A stretch of 7,853 bases of DNA from Alphaproteobacteria bacterium (GCA_030830465.1 JAURMY010000211.1:1-7853), one strand, 5' to 3'; numbered from the stretch's first letter, positions 1 through 6,709 are shown. Made by a program: numbers and translations. Notes: a model not told the origin generated them from the letters alone.

Positions 1-399
1 CATGTTTTCACCGATGGTGGCTATTTTGTCGGTCACGGTTTCGCTTACGGTTTTGCCGCCAATCTTGGCATCCATCAGGCTTTCGATATCCGAAACCCCC
101 ATGGCGGCCTGGGTGATCCCGGCAACCATGCCCTGGAAATCGGCGTTCTTGCCGACAAAATCGGTTTCCGAGTTGACTTCGACCACAACGCCAACGCCGC
201 CTTCAGAGGCGACACCAACCAGACCCTCAGCCGCGGTGCGGCCGGATTTCTTTGCTGCCTTGGCCAGACCTTTGGTGCGCAGCCAGTCGATCGCGGCCTC
301 CATGTCACCATCGGTTTCGGTCAGGGCTTTTTTCGCGTCCATCATGCCGGCACCCGACACGTCACGCAGTTCTTTCACCATTTGTGCTGTTACGGCCAT
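1..399 (-). CDS. tsf: Elongation factor Ts (EF-Ts), N-terminal 133 residues, cut by window edge
   Basis: EF-Ts is the cytoplasmic nucleotide-exchange factor that releases GDP from EF-Tu during translation elongation. The minus strand reads [21 protein letters not shown], the N-terminal UBA-like module that binds EF-Tu, followed by the MMDAKKAL signature at about residues 19-26. The core signature SETDFVGKN lies at 77-85; D80 and F81 correspond to the E. coli EF-Ts Asp80-Phe81 pair that disturbs the Mg2+/GDP site of EF-Tu. The frame is open to base 1, so roughly the C-terminal half (the family is usually about 280-300 residues) lies outside the window. The start ATG at 399-397 has a strong GAGGAG ribosome binding site a few bases upstream. 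It lies 84 bp downstream of rpsB on the same strand, the classical rpsB-tsf order, and is probably co-transcribed with it. The plus-strand frame open across this region is a shadow. Confidence 0.97.
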   Translation of the reverse strand, partial: MAVTAQMVKELRDVSGAGMMDAKKALTETDGDMEAAIDWLRTKGLAKAAKKSGRTAAEGLVGVASEGGVGVVVEVNSETDFVGKNADFQGMVAGITQAAMGVSDIESLMDAKIGGKTVSETVTDKIATIGENM

Positions 400-417
400 C
401 TGGTTTCTCCTCAGGGG

Positions 418-456
418 TTCACATGTGAATTCGGGGCAGGATCCGGCCCTGCCCCG
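418..456 (-). promoter_or_regulatory. Hairpin and palindrome in the rpsB-tsf spacer, possible attenuator or mRNA processing element
   Basis: On the minus-strand transcript, bases 456-448 and 440-432 form a perfect 9-bp GC-rich stem (CGGGGCAGG pairing with CCTGCCCCG) around a 7-nt loop. Just downstream, 429-418 is the perfect 12-bp palindrome TTCACATGTGAA, followed by the tsf ribosome binding site. No U-tract follows the large stem, so it is not a standard intrinsic terminator. In E. coli an attenuator lies between rpsB and tsf and sets their expression ratio; a similar role here, or an RNase/stability element, is inference. Confidence 0.5.
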
Positions 457-483
457 TGATATCGTGTAAATACGACGGGCGAA

Positions 484-1254
484 TTACGCCTCGGCGGATT
501 CTTCGGCAATCGCGTCGTCAACCGGCGCGTCGTCCAGCGCACCCACGTCAACACCGGCGCGGCCCATCTGGGCGGTCATGCCGTCAAGTGCCGCACGGGT
601 GATCAGGTCGCAGTAAAGACCGATGGCGCGGGCGGCGTCGTCATTGCCCGGGATCGGATAATCGATACCGGCGGGCGACGAGTTGCTGTCCAGAACCGCA
701 ACGACCGGAATGCCAAGCTTGTTGGCTTCCAGAACCGCCAGGGCTTCCTTGTTGGTGTCGATCACAACCAGCAGATCAGGCACGCCGCCCATTTCGCGGA
801 TACCACCCAGGGACGCCTGCAATTTGGTCTGCTCGCGCTCCATGTTCAGACGTTCTTTTTTGGTCAGGCCAACCGCCCCTTCCGCCATGATCTCGTCAAT
901 CGCCTTGAGGCGCGAGATCGAGTTGGAAACGGTCTGCCAGTTGGTCAGCGTGCCGCCAAGCCAGCGGTGGTTCATGTAATATTGCGCCGAACGCTCTGCC
1001 GCGTCGGCAATAGCCTTCTGGGCCTGCCGCTTGGTGGCGACGAACAGGATGCGCCCGCCTTTGGCGACGGTGTCACGGACAACCTGCAGCGCCTGGTCCA
1101 GCATCGGAACCGTCTGGGTCAGGTCCATGATATGGATGCCGTTCTTGGCGCCATAGATATACTGGCCCATGCGGGGATTCCAGCGATGTGTCTGGTGGCC
1201 GTAGTGAACGCCGGCTTCAAGCAGCTGGCGCAATGTGAACTCAGGAAGAGCCAT
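484..1254 (-). CDS. rpsB: 30S ribosomal protein S2
   Basis: S2 is a late-assembling protein of the small ribosomal subunit, at the head-body junction, needed for docking of S1. The 256-residue product starts [20 protein letters not shown] and carries the family signatures [14 protein letters not shown] near residues 22-35, ATKRQAQ in the first third, [12 protein letters not shown] near the middle, and [12 protein letters not shown] in the C-terminal third. The length fits bacterial S2 (about 240-260). The C-terminal tail from about residue 235 is acidic and alanine-rich, common in alphaproteobacterial S2. The start at 1254 is preferred over in-frame starts as far upstream as 1521. It matches the conserved S2 N-terminus and follows an AAAGGAAA ribosome binding site, whereas the longer reading would cross the predicted promoter at 1372-1400. 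It is followed by tsf. Confidence 0.98.
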   Translation of the reverse strand: MALPEFTLRQLLEAGVHYGHQTHRWNPRMGQYIYGAKNGIHIMDLTQTVPMLDQALQVVRDTVAKGGRILFVATKRQAQKAIADAAERSAQYYMNHRWLGGTLTNWQTVSNSISRLKAIDEIMAEGAVGLTKKERLNMEREQTKLQASLGGIREMGGVPDLLVVIDTNKEALAVLEANKLGIPVVAVLDSNSSPAGIDYPIPGNDDAARAIGLYCDLITRAALDGMTAQMGRAGVDVGALDDAPVDDAIAEESAEA

Positions 1255-1365
1255 TGTCGTTTTTCCTTTCCGGTTTGAACCTAGGGCGGGAGAAGAGCGT
1301 TTGCCCAACCGGTGGAGTTTCGGGGATGTCTCCCCCGTCACCCGCAGACCCGCCTGTGGATTGAT
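1255..1365 (-). promoter_or_regulatory. Structured rpsB 5' leader, possible S2 autoregulatory RNA
   Basis: The predicted rpsB leader contains several nested pairings on the minus-strand RNA. GGCGGG (1354-1349) can pair with CCCGCC (1290-1285). CCGGTT (1312-1307) can pair with AACCGG (1275-1270), ending just before the ribosome binding site. A 5-bp hairpin (1337-1333 with 1325-1321, 7-nt loop) lies between. The first two pairings interleave (1354-1349/1290-1285 with 1312-1307/1275-1270), so together they would form a pseudoknot, or they are alternatives. E. coli rpsB is repressed by S2 through its own structured leader; assigning the same mechanism here is inference from position and foldability. 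Confidence 0.4.
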
Positions 1366-1371
1366 GCGCCG

Positions 1372-1400
1372 CCTATAGGGGGTATCGCGGGCGATGGCAA
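1372..1400 (-). promoter_or_regulatory. Predicted sigma-70-type promoter of rpsB-tsf
   Basis: On the minus strand TTGCCA (1400-1395) is separated by exactly 17 bp from TATAGG (1377-1372). The expected start is an A near 1365, giving a leader of about 110 nt before the rpsB ATG. The bases between the -10 box and the predicted start are all G or C (CGGCGC). In E. coli such GC-rich discriminators mark stringently controlled ribosomal promoters; ppGpp/DksA-type control here is inference. Confidence 0.65.
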
Positions 1401-1467
1401 GCCCCCGCCCCAAGGATCGGCCCGGGCGCGGCCTTTTCGGGGTGGAATGCGAATTTATTGCAAGAAG

Positions 1468-1515
1468 AAGTCCGGGCTTGCGGATGACCACGGACTTGCA
1501 TTTGCCCAAGCCCGG
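1468..1515 (+). promoter_or_regulatory. Competing inverted repeats just upstream of psuK
   Basis: A perfect 9-bp inverted repeat, CCGGGCTTG (1472-1480) and CAAGCCCGG (1507-1515), encloses 26 bases and ends 15 bases before the psuK start. A second 7-bp pairing, AAGTCCG (1468-1474) with CGGACTT (1491-1497), shares bases 1472-1474 with it, so the two RNA hairpins exclude each other. The weak psuK ribosome binding site (AAGG, 1522-1525) lies immediately after. No U-tract is present, so it is not a terminator. I found no convincing psuK promoter between 1405 and 1470. The structure could be a translational switch, an operator, or chance in GC-rich DNA. Confidence 0.4.
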
Positions 1516-1530
1516 CGGCACAAGGTTGCC

Positions 1531-2427
1531 ATGAACGAAGTGCCGCAGGTTTTATGTATCGGGTCCGTCTTGTGGGACATCATTGGCCGCGCGCCAACCG
1601 GTATGGTTTTGGGCAATGACGTGCCGGGGCGCATCACGCGCCTGCCCGGCGGGGTGGCGATGAACATCGCCATGGCACTGAACGGTTTTGGCATGCGGGT
1701 CGCGCTGCTGAGTGCGGTTGGCACCGATGCCGAGGGGCGCGATCTGGTACAGGCGTCCGAGGCGATGGGGCTAAACACCGGATATCTGTTGCGCAGCGCC
1801 GCCCTGCCGACCGACCGCTATATGGCGATCGAGGCGGAAAACGGCCTGATCGCGGCCATTGCCGATGCCCATTCCCTGGAAGCGGCGGGCGAGCGTATCC
1901 TTGACCCGTTGCGCGACGGGCGGCTGGCTGACCGCGCCACGCCCTGGCGCGGGCTGGTGGTGCTGGACGGCAATCTGCCGACCGCCATGCTGACGGGAAT
2001 TGCCGAAGGGGCGATGTTTGAACAGGCCGACCTCAGGGTTGCGCCCGCCTCGCCCGGCAAGGCGGGCCGTCTGATCGCCTTTCTGGCCCATCCGCGCGCC
2101 ACGATCTATTTGAACCTGATCGAGGCGAATATCCTGACCGGGCAGGCCGCTACCAGCACAAGCGATGCGGCGGACGCGTTGATTGCCCGTGGTCTGGGGC
2201 GGGTTCTGGTCACCGACGGCGCCAATCCCGCCGCCGAGGCGCATCTGGACGGCTTCCGCCAAAGCCTGCCGCCGCCCGCAGTGACCGTGCGCAAGGTGAC
2301 CGGCGCTGGCGATATGTTCATGGCCGCCCATATTGCGGCGGAAAAGGCGGGCAAGGACCGCCCGGCCGCCCTGCAGGCCGCGCTTGACGGGGCGGCGCGG
2401 TATATTTCAGCGGAAGGTGCGGCATGA
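1531..2427 (+). CDS. psuK: Pseudouridine kinase (PfkB family)
   Basis: This is a 298-residue PfkB/ribokinase-fold sugar kinase that would phosphorylate pseudouridine to pseudouridine 5'-phosphate with ATP in the cytoplasm. The glycine-rich PfkB substrate motif [17 protein letters not shown] is at residues 38-54. The ATP-site region VLVTDG is at 225-230, and the C-terminal PfkB signature VTGAGDMF is at 256-263, with D261 as expected catalytic base. The fold alone does not fix the substrate. The assignment rests mainly on the overlapping psuG: the TGA stop at 2425-2427 overlaps the psuG ATG at 2424 (ATGA), implying one operon and translational coupling. I chose ATG 1531 ([12 protein letters not shown], putting the first beta strand at the N-terminus). 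The frame stays open upstream to 1312, but that extension would cross the rpsB promoter and has no family features. It is divergent from rpsB, with a weak AAGG ribosome binding site. Confidence 0.88.
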   Translation: MNEVPQVLCIGSVLWDIIGRAPTGMVLGNDVPGRITRLPGGVAMNIAMALNGFGMRVALLSAVGTDAEGRDLVQASEAMGLNTGYLLRSAALPTDRYMAIEAENGLIAAIADAHSLEAAGERILDPLRDGRLADRATPWRGLVVLDGNLPTAMLTGIAEGAMFEQADLRVAPASPGKAGRLIAFLAHPRATIYLNLIEANILTGQAATSTSDAADALIARGLGRVLVTDGANPAAEAHLDGFRQSLPPPAVTVRKVTGAGDMFMAAHIAAEKAGKDRPAALQAALDGAARYISAEGAA

Positions 2428-3335
2428 CCGACTTGTTTCAGTGTTCAGGCGAAGTTGCCGCCGCCCAACAGGCCGGCCTTCCGATCGTTGCTTTGGAAAG
2501 CACGATCATCACCCATGGCATGCCCTATCCGCAAAACCTGAAGACCGCAGAAAGCGTCCAGCAGGTGGTGCGCGACGCGGGGGCCGTGCCTGCCACGATC
2601 GCGGTTTTGAACGGACAGTTGAAAATCGGACTGGAGGCGGCGGAACTGAACGCGCTGGCGCAAAGCAGCAACGCAATGAAGCTGAGCCGCGCCGATCTGG
2701 CGCTGGCCATGGCGACCGGGCGCACCGGCGCAACCACGGTTGCCGCCACGATGATTGCAGCAAACGCCGCCAGTATCGCGGTTTTCGCCACCGGCGGTAT
2801 TGGCGGCGTGCATCGGGGTGCAGAAAGCAGTTTTGACATTTCCGCGGATGTGCAGGAACTGGCGCAAACCCCGGTCACCGTGGTGGCGGCGGGTGCCAAG
2901 GCGATCTTGGATATTCCCAAAACGCTGGAAGTGCTGGAAACGCTGGGCGTGCCGGTCATCACTTTTGGTCAGGCGGAATTTCCGGCCTTTTGGGCACACT
3001 CAAGCGGCCTTGCCTCACCGCAGCGGCTGGACAGCGCCCGGGACATCGCTGCCAGCCATAGGATGCGGGCGCGGCTGGGCGTTCCGGGCGGGCAATTGGT
3101 GGCCAATCCCATTCCTATGCCGGATGAAATTCCGCTGGCGTTGATGACACCGATCATCGAACAGGCGCTGGCCGAGGCGGAAAGCCGCGGCATCGGTCAA
3201 AACCAGGTGACACCTTTCCTGTTGGGCCGAATATTTGAACTGACCGAAGGCCGGTCTTTGACCGCAAACATCGCCCTTGTGCGCAACAACGCCCGTTTGG
3301 CGGCGGAAATTGCCGGTGAATTGACAAAACGATAA
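2424..3335 (+). CDS. psuG: Pseudouridine-5'-phosphate glycosidase
   Basis: PsuG reversibly cleaves the C-C glycosidic bond of pseudouridine 5'-phosphate to uracil and ribose 5-phosphate, completing salvage of pseudouridine from tRNA/rRNA turnover. The 303-residue protein matches the family length and is conserved throughout. The hallmark ESTIITHGMPYPQN block is at residues 25-38 and TGGIGGVHRGAE at 123-134. E25, K86 and K159 (in AGAKAILDI) fit the catalytic Glu31, Lys93 and Schiff-base Lys166 of E. coli PsuG at a constant offset, and D142 fits the Mn2+-binding Asp149 at the same offset. TANIALVRNNA near the C-terminus is also typical. All key residues are present, so the enzyme should be active. 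Translation is probably coupled to psuK through the 4-base overlap. No terminator is visible after the stop. No pseudouridine transporter gene is adjacent. Confidence 0.95.
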   Translation: MTDLFQCSGEVAAAQQAGLPIVALESTIITHGMPYPQNLKTAESVQQVVRDAGAVPATIAVLNGQLKIGLEAAELNALAQSSNAMKLSRADLALAMATGRTGATTVAATMIAANAASIAVFATGGIGGVHRGAESSFDISADVQELAQTPVTVVAAGAKAILDIPKTLEVLETLGVPVITFGQAEFPAFWAHSSGLASPQRLDSARDIAASHRMRARLGVPGGQLVANPIPMPDEIPLALMTPIIEQALAEAESRGIGQNQVTPFLLGRIFELTEGRSLTANIALVRNNARLAAEIAGELTKR

Positions 3336-3369
3336 ACTATTTCCAAACAAATCGGCGCGGCCCATTGTC

Positions 3370-3395
3370 TTGACGCGGGCGCGAAACCAGATAAT
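3370..3395 (+). promoter_or_regulatory. Weak promoter candidate upstream of the DUF502 gene
   Basis: The 89-bp gap after psuG contains TTGACG (3370-3375) and GATAAT (3390-3395), but only 14 bp separate them. An overlapping alternative, TTGTCT (3365-3370), gives 19 bp. Both hexamers look good and both spacings are poor. Without a terminator after psuG, read-through from the psu operon is also possible. Confidence 0.3.
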
Positions 3396-3424
3396 TTCAA
3401 ACTTCCTTTTCACAGGGCTTTTCC

Positions 3425-4162
3425 ATGGCCGAGAAAAACAGCAAAGACCGCGCCCAGCGTCGTGAAGTTCACCGTGCCGGGTTTTTCTCGCAATTGCGGG
3501 CGAATTTCCTGACCGGCGTCGTGGTGGTGGTGCCGGTTTTCCTGACATTTTACCTGATCTGGTGGTTTGTCGGTCTGGTGGACGGTTTCGTTCTGCCGCT
3601 GGTGCCGGAACGCTATCAGCCGCAGGATTATCTGGGCATCAACGTCAAAGGCTATGGCGTTATCGTCTTTCTGATTTTCACAGTGTTCATCGGCTCGTTG
3701 ACCAAAGGGTTTATCGGGCGCTCCCTGCTCAGCCGGGCCGAAAGGATCGTCGACCGGATGCCGGTGGTGCGCTCGATCTATAACGGCTTGAAACAGATCG
3801 CCGAAACCGTGTTGAGCCAGTCCAACAGCTCGTTTGAACAGGCCTGTCTGGTGGAATATCCGCGCAAGGGCCTGTGGGCGGTGGCCTTTGTGGCAACCCA
3901 GACCAAAGGCGAAGTGCTGCGCCGCCTGCCCGGTGAAGACCAATATCTGAGCGTGTTTTTACCGACCACACCGAACCCGACCTCGGGCTTTTTGCTGTTT
4001 GTCCCGAAAAGCGATGTGATCATCCTTGATCTGGATGTTGAGAATGCCGCCAAGCTGGTGATCTCGGCGGGGCTTGTAACGCCGTCCAGCAAAGAGGAAA
4101 TGCTGGCGCTGGCCAACAAGGCAAAAGCGGATAAAGCGGCAAAGTCGAAACCCAGAAAATGA
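3425..4162 (+). CDS. DUF502 family inner-membrane protein
   Basis: This 245-residue protein matches the DUF502/COG2928 family of bacterial membrane proteins, whose biochemical role is not established. After a short basic N-terminus, two transmembrane segments are evident at about 28-50 (GVVVVVPVFLTFYLIWWFVG core) and 76-97. Between them is a short extracytoplasmic loop. A cytoplasmic domain follows with the family blocks MPVVRSIYNGLKQ (112-124) and LPTTPNPTSGFLLFVP (179-194). The last 25 residues are rich in Lys and Ala, probably a disordered cationic tail. The ATG at 3425 follows a modest AGGG ribosome binding site, and the predicted membrane topology supports this start. The TGA stop at 4160-4162 overlaps the ATG of the exporter gene at 4159, suggesting one transcript with coupled translation; whether the two products work together is unknown. 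Confidence 0.92.
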   Translation: MAEKNSKDRAQRREVHRAGFFSQLRANFLTGVVVVVPVFLTFYLIWWFVGLVDGFVLPLVPERYQPQDYLGINVKGYGVIVFLIFTVFIGSLTKGFIGRSLLSRAERIVDRMPVVRSIYNGLKQIAETVLSQSNSSFEQACLVEYPRKGLWAVAFVATQTKGEVLRRLPGEDQYLSVFLPTTPNPTSGFLLFVPKSDVIILDLDVENAAKLVISAGLVTPSSKEEMLALANKAKADKAAKSKPRK

Positions 4163-4770
4163 TTTCTGCCGCCGTTACCGGCTATTTGACGGCCTTTTCC
4201 CTGATTCTGGCCATTGGCGCACAGAACGCTTTTGTTTTGCGGCAGGGCATCCTGCAACAGCATGTGTTTGTGCTGTGCCTGATCTGTGCGGTGTCTGACG
4301 CGACCCTGATCGCGGCGGGTGTCGCCGGGTTTGGCTATGTGGTTACCCTTTTGCCGGCCCTGCCCTTTGTGATGTCCCTGGCGGGGGCGGCTTTTCTGTT
4401 TGTCTATGGCGGCCTGCGGTTTCGGGCGGCCTATCACGGCGAGGCATTGGAAACCGGTGCGGGCAAGGGCGGCAGCCTTGGCAAGACGGTGCTGGTCGGG
4501 CTGGCCATGACCTGGCTGAACCCGCATGTCTATCTTGATACGCTGGGGCTGATCGGTGCGGTGTCCACCGGGTTTCACGGCACAGCCGAAAAGACGGTTT
4601 TCGCAATCGCCGCCGCAACCTCGTCGTTCACGTTCTTTTTCGGCCTTGGCTATGGCGCGCGTCTGTTGGCCCCGATCATGCGATCGGCAAAGGCCTGGCG
4701 GGTGTTTGACAGCCTGATCGGCCTGACCATGTGGGCGCTGTCGGCGGGCCTGGTGGTTTCTGTGCTTTAA
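4159..4770 (+). CDS. lysE: LysE/ArgO family amino-acid exporter
   Basis: This 203-residue, strongly hydrophobic protein fits the LysE superfamily of inner-membrane exporters, which expel excess lysine, arginine or analogues. The family hallmark GAQNAFVLRQG is at residues 20-30 in the first helix region, the conserved acidic residue of CAVSDATLI is at 43-51, and WLNPHVYLDTLG is at 119-130, including the Asn-Pro motif. About six hydrophobic helices can be counted: roughly 4-22, 36-58, 64-88, 108-131, 145-169 and 183-203. The length matches LysE/ArgO (about 200-230). These motifs point to the ArgO/LysE branch rather than RhtB, but the substrate cannot be read from sequence. No divergent LysR-type regulator (ArgP/LysG) is adjacent; the gene instead starts inside the DUF502 stop codon. 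Its TAA (4768-4770) interlocks with the stop of the convergent gene. Confidence 0.9.
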   Translation: MISAAVTGYLTAFSLILAIGAQNAFVLRQGILQQHVFVLCLICAVSDATLIAAGVAGFGYVVTLLPALPFVMSLAGAAFLFVYGGLRFRAAYHGEALETGAGKGGSLGKTVLVGLAMTWLNPHVYLDTLGLIGAVSTGFHGTAEKTVFAIAAATSSFTFFFGLGYGARLLAPIMRSAKAWRVFDSLIGLTMWALSAGLVVSVL

Positions 4771-6572
4771 TCCTGCCACCACCAGACTTCGGGCATAAAT
4801 CCCAGCCAGTCGCCATAAACCGGCAGCACGTCGGGGTAATGCAATTCGCGCCGGTGGGCCAGATAGCTTTCCTTGTTGAACCACATCGGGATGACATAGC
4901 GCCCGGTGGTCAAGACCCGGTCCAGCGCCTGTGTCGCCAGAACCGACTCGGCCTGACTTTGCGCCGCCAGAATCTTGCCGATCATGGCATCCGCCGCCGC
5001 TGAATTCATGCCCATATAGTTGCGGGTGCCTTCTTCGGTCACACCTTTGGAGTTCCAGTAAAGGTTCTGTTCATTGCCCGGCGACAGCGACAGGCTCCAG
5101 AGATTATAGATCATGTCATAGTCATAGCTGTTGCGCCGGGCCAGATGCTGGGCACTGTCCACCAGCGTCAGTCGGACCGTGATGCCAAGGCGTTTCAGCG
5201 CATCGGAATAAAGATTGGCAATCGCCTCTTCGGTCGCATTTTTCAGAACGATTTCAAAGTCAAAGACCTGTCCGGCGGCGTTTTTCAACACCCCTTCCTG
5301 CACCGTCCAACCGGCATCTGCCAGTTCTTTGGTGGCCTCCCGCAGGTTCTTGCGATTTCGTTCGTCCCCCTCGGATACCGGCAGCGCATAGGCGGCCAGC
5401 GCATCCGGCAGCAAACTGTCCTTGAAAGGCTCCAGCAGCGCCTTGATGTCTGCCGTCGCCGCCCCCGGCCCCATGCCAAGATCGGAATTGGAAAAAAAGC
5501 TTTGCGCCCGTGGGGCGACGCCGTCATTCATCACCTTGTTGATGAATTCGTAATTGAACGCCTTGATCAGGGCGTCACGCACCCGCCAGTCTTTGAAAAT
5601 CTCGCGCCTTGTGTTGAAAACAAATCCCTGCATGCCCGAAGGCCGGCTGTTCGGGATCACAGATTTCACGATTTCACCCGACTGGACCGCCGGAAAATTG
5701 TACTGATCCTTCCATTTTTGCGCGCTGGATTCCCGATAGGCTGTGATCAGACCGCCGGTGAACGCCTGAAAGATCACCGTTGAATCGTTGAAATAGTCAT
5801 AGCGGATTTCGTCCAGATTGTTCTGCCCCCGGTTCAAGGGCAGATCGCGGCCCCAGTAGGCGGGATTGCGTTTGAAACTGATAAAGCGGTTCGCCTCAAA
5901 ATCCCCGACGGTGTAGGGACCGGTGCCGATCGGCAGATCCAGCCCGCTTTCGGCAAAATCGCGCCCGTCCCAACTGGATTTCTTCAGGATCGGACGCAGG
6001 CCCAGGATCAGCGGCAATTCGCGGTCCTCGCCGGAAAAGGTGAACTTCAGGGATCGCGGCCCGGTCTGCTCCATTTTGGTGATCTTGCTGAGGGCATTGG
6101 CATATTTCGGCAGACCCTTTTCCGCGAGGATCTGATAGGACCACATCACATCCTCGATCGTCACCGGCGAGCCGTCTGAAAATCTCGCCTCTGGGCGCAG
6201 GGTGAATTCCACCCATTCGCGATTCGGGCCCGTCTCAACCGATTCGGCCAAAAGACCGTAAAGGGTGAAGGCTTCGCCCCAATTTCGCCCCAATAGGCTT
6301 TCATACACATGCACACCGACGCCCCAGGGGGCGCGGCCCTTCAGAATGAACGGGTTCAGCGAATCAAATCCGCCCTGTTCGCCAAAAACGATTCGCCCGC
6401 CCTTCGGCGCATCGGGGTTTGCATATGGCAGGGACACAAAATCGGGTGGTAAGGCCGGTTCCCCATACATAGCTATGGCATGTTTTGGTGTGGCATTGGC
6501 CTGGCCTGCCGCCAGAAATGCTGTCAAAATCAAAGGCAACAGGCCACGCAGCAAGGAGTCAGGTCGTGTCAT
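4767..6572 (-). CDS. yejA: YejA-like periplasmic oligopeptide-type substrate-binding protein
   Basis: This is a 601-residue extracellular solute-binding protein of family 5 (the DppA/OppA fold), whose closest recognisable relative is E. coli YejA, the binding protein of the YejABEF peptide (microcin C) importer. It has a Sec signal peptide: basic MTRPDSLLRG, hydrophobic core to about residue 22, and a likely signal-peptidase I cut after ANA (25-27). There is no lipobox cysteine, so it should be soluble in the periplasm. Conserved blocks are PYANPDAPKGG (49-59), FSDGSPVTIEDV (131-142), GTGPYTVGDF (216-225) and LNRGQNNLDEIRYDYF (246-261). The mature C-terminus ends PEVWWWQD. The ligand is not certain; peptides are the default. 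Start 6572 gives the full signal peptide, though the GGAAAG ribosome binding site is rather distant (about 13-15 bases). No yejB, yejE or yejF is next to it in the window. Confidence 0.92.
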   Translation of the reverse strand: MTRPDSLLRGLLPLILTAFLAAGQANATPKHAIAMYGEPALPPDFVSLPYANPDAPKGGRIVFGEQGGFDSLNPFILKGRAPWGVGVHVYESLLGRNWGEAFTLYGLLAESVETGPNREWVEFTLRPEARFSDGSPVTIEDVMWSYQILAEKGLPKYANALSKITKMEQTGPRSLKFTFSGEDRELPLILGLRPILKKSSWDGRDFAESGLDLPIGTGPYTVGDFEANRFISFKRNPAYWGRDLPLNRGQNNLDEIRYDYFNDSTVIFQAFTGGLITAYRESSAQKWKDQYNFPAVQSGEIVKSVIPNSRPSGMQGFVFNTRREIFKDWRVRDALIKAFNYEFINKVMNDGVAPRAQSFFSNSDLGMGPGAATADIKALLEPFKDSLLPDALAAYALPVSEGDERNRKNLREATKELADAGWTVQEGVLKNAAGQVFDFEIVLKNATEEAIANLYSDALKRLGITVRLTLVDSAQHLARRNSYDYDMIYNLWSLSLSPGNEQNLYWNSKGVTEEGTRNYMGMNSAAADAMIGKILAAQSQAESVLATQALDRVLTTGRYVIPMWFNKESYLAHRRELHYPDVLPVYGDWLGFMPEVWWWQD

Positions 6573-6613
6573 ACCGGCAACATTCTTTCCGTTTGTATTA
6601 GGATTCTGACCCT

Positions 6614-6642
6614 AGGCTACTGAGCCGCCACAAAATTTTCAA
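6614..6642 (-). promoter_or_regulatory. Predicted promoter of the yejA-like gene
   Basis: On the minus strand TTGAAA (6642-6637) is followed after 17 bp by TAGCCT (6619-6614). A start near 6607 would give a leader of about 35 nt before the ATG at 6572. The AT-rich stretch 6632-6649 overlaps and flanks the -35 box and lies between this promoter and the divergent one at 6650. Confidence 0.5.
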
Positions 6643-6649
6643 TTTTTAC

Positions 6650-6678
6650 TTGGCGCGGTACCGTGGATTTCGTATAAC
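6650..6678 (+). promoter_or_regulatory. Predicted promoter of the intergenic small RNA
   Basis: TTGGCG (6650-6655) and TATAAC (6673-6678) are separated by exactly 17 bp, a good sigma-70-type promoter. Transcription would begin near A6685. Its -35 box lies 7 bp from the -35 box of the divergent yejA promoter, so the two RNA polymerase footprints overlap. Confidence 0.65.
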
Positions 6679-6709
6679 ACCTTCACTGCTCGATAGGTTT
6701 CTTGCCTGT

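Noticed and set aside
2..469. 155-codon plus-strand frame across tsf
   Set aside because: It is antisense to the clearly conserved EF-Ts reading frame.
1255..1521. 89-residue N-terminal extension of S2, with start at 1521
   Set aside because: It crosses the predicted rpsB promoter and leader, lacks S2 family sequence, and the conserved MALPEF start at 1254 has its own ribosome binding site.
1312..1530. Extended psuK start at 1312
   Set aside because: The extension runs antisense through the rpsB promoter and carries no kinase features; the PfkB fold begins right after M at 1531.
1771..2331. 186-codon minus-strand frame antisense to psuK
   Set aside because: It is a shadow of the psuK codons with no recognisable domain or ribosome binding site.
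3410..3943. 177-codon minus-strand frame antisense to the DUF502 gene
   Set aside because: His/Gln-rich translation opposite a conserved membrane protein; no start context.
3778..4884. 368-codon open frame on the minus strand, antisense to the DUF502 and exporter genes
   Set aside because: Its Arg/Gln/His-rich low-complexity composition is typical of GC-rich shadow frames. It overlaps two well-supported genes and also the end of yejA.
6468..6477. 10-bp palindrome CATAGCTATG in the yejA coding region
   Set aside because: It lies within codons for the mature N-terminus (AIAMYG); no independent sign of a regulatory role.
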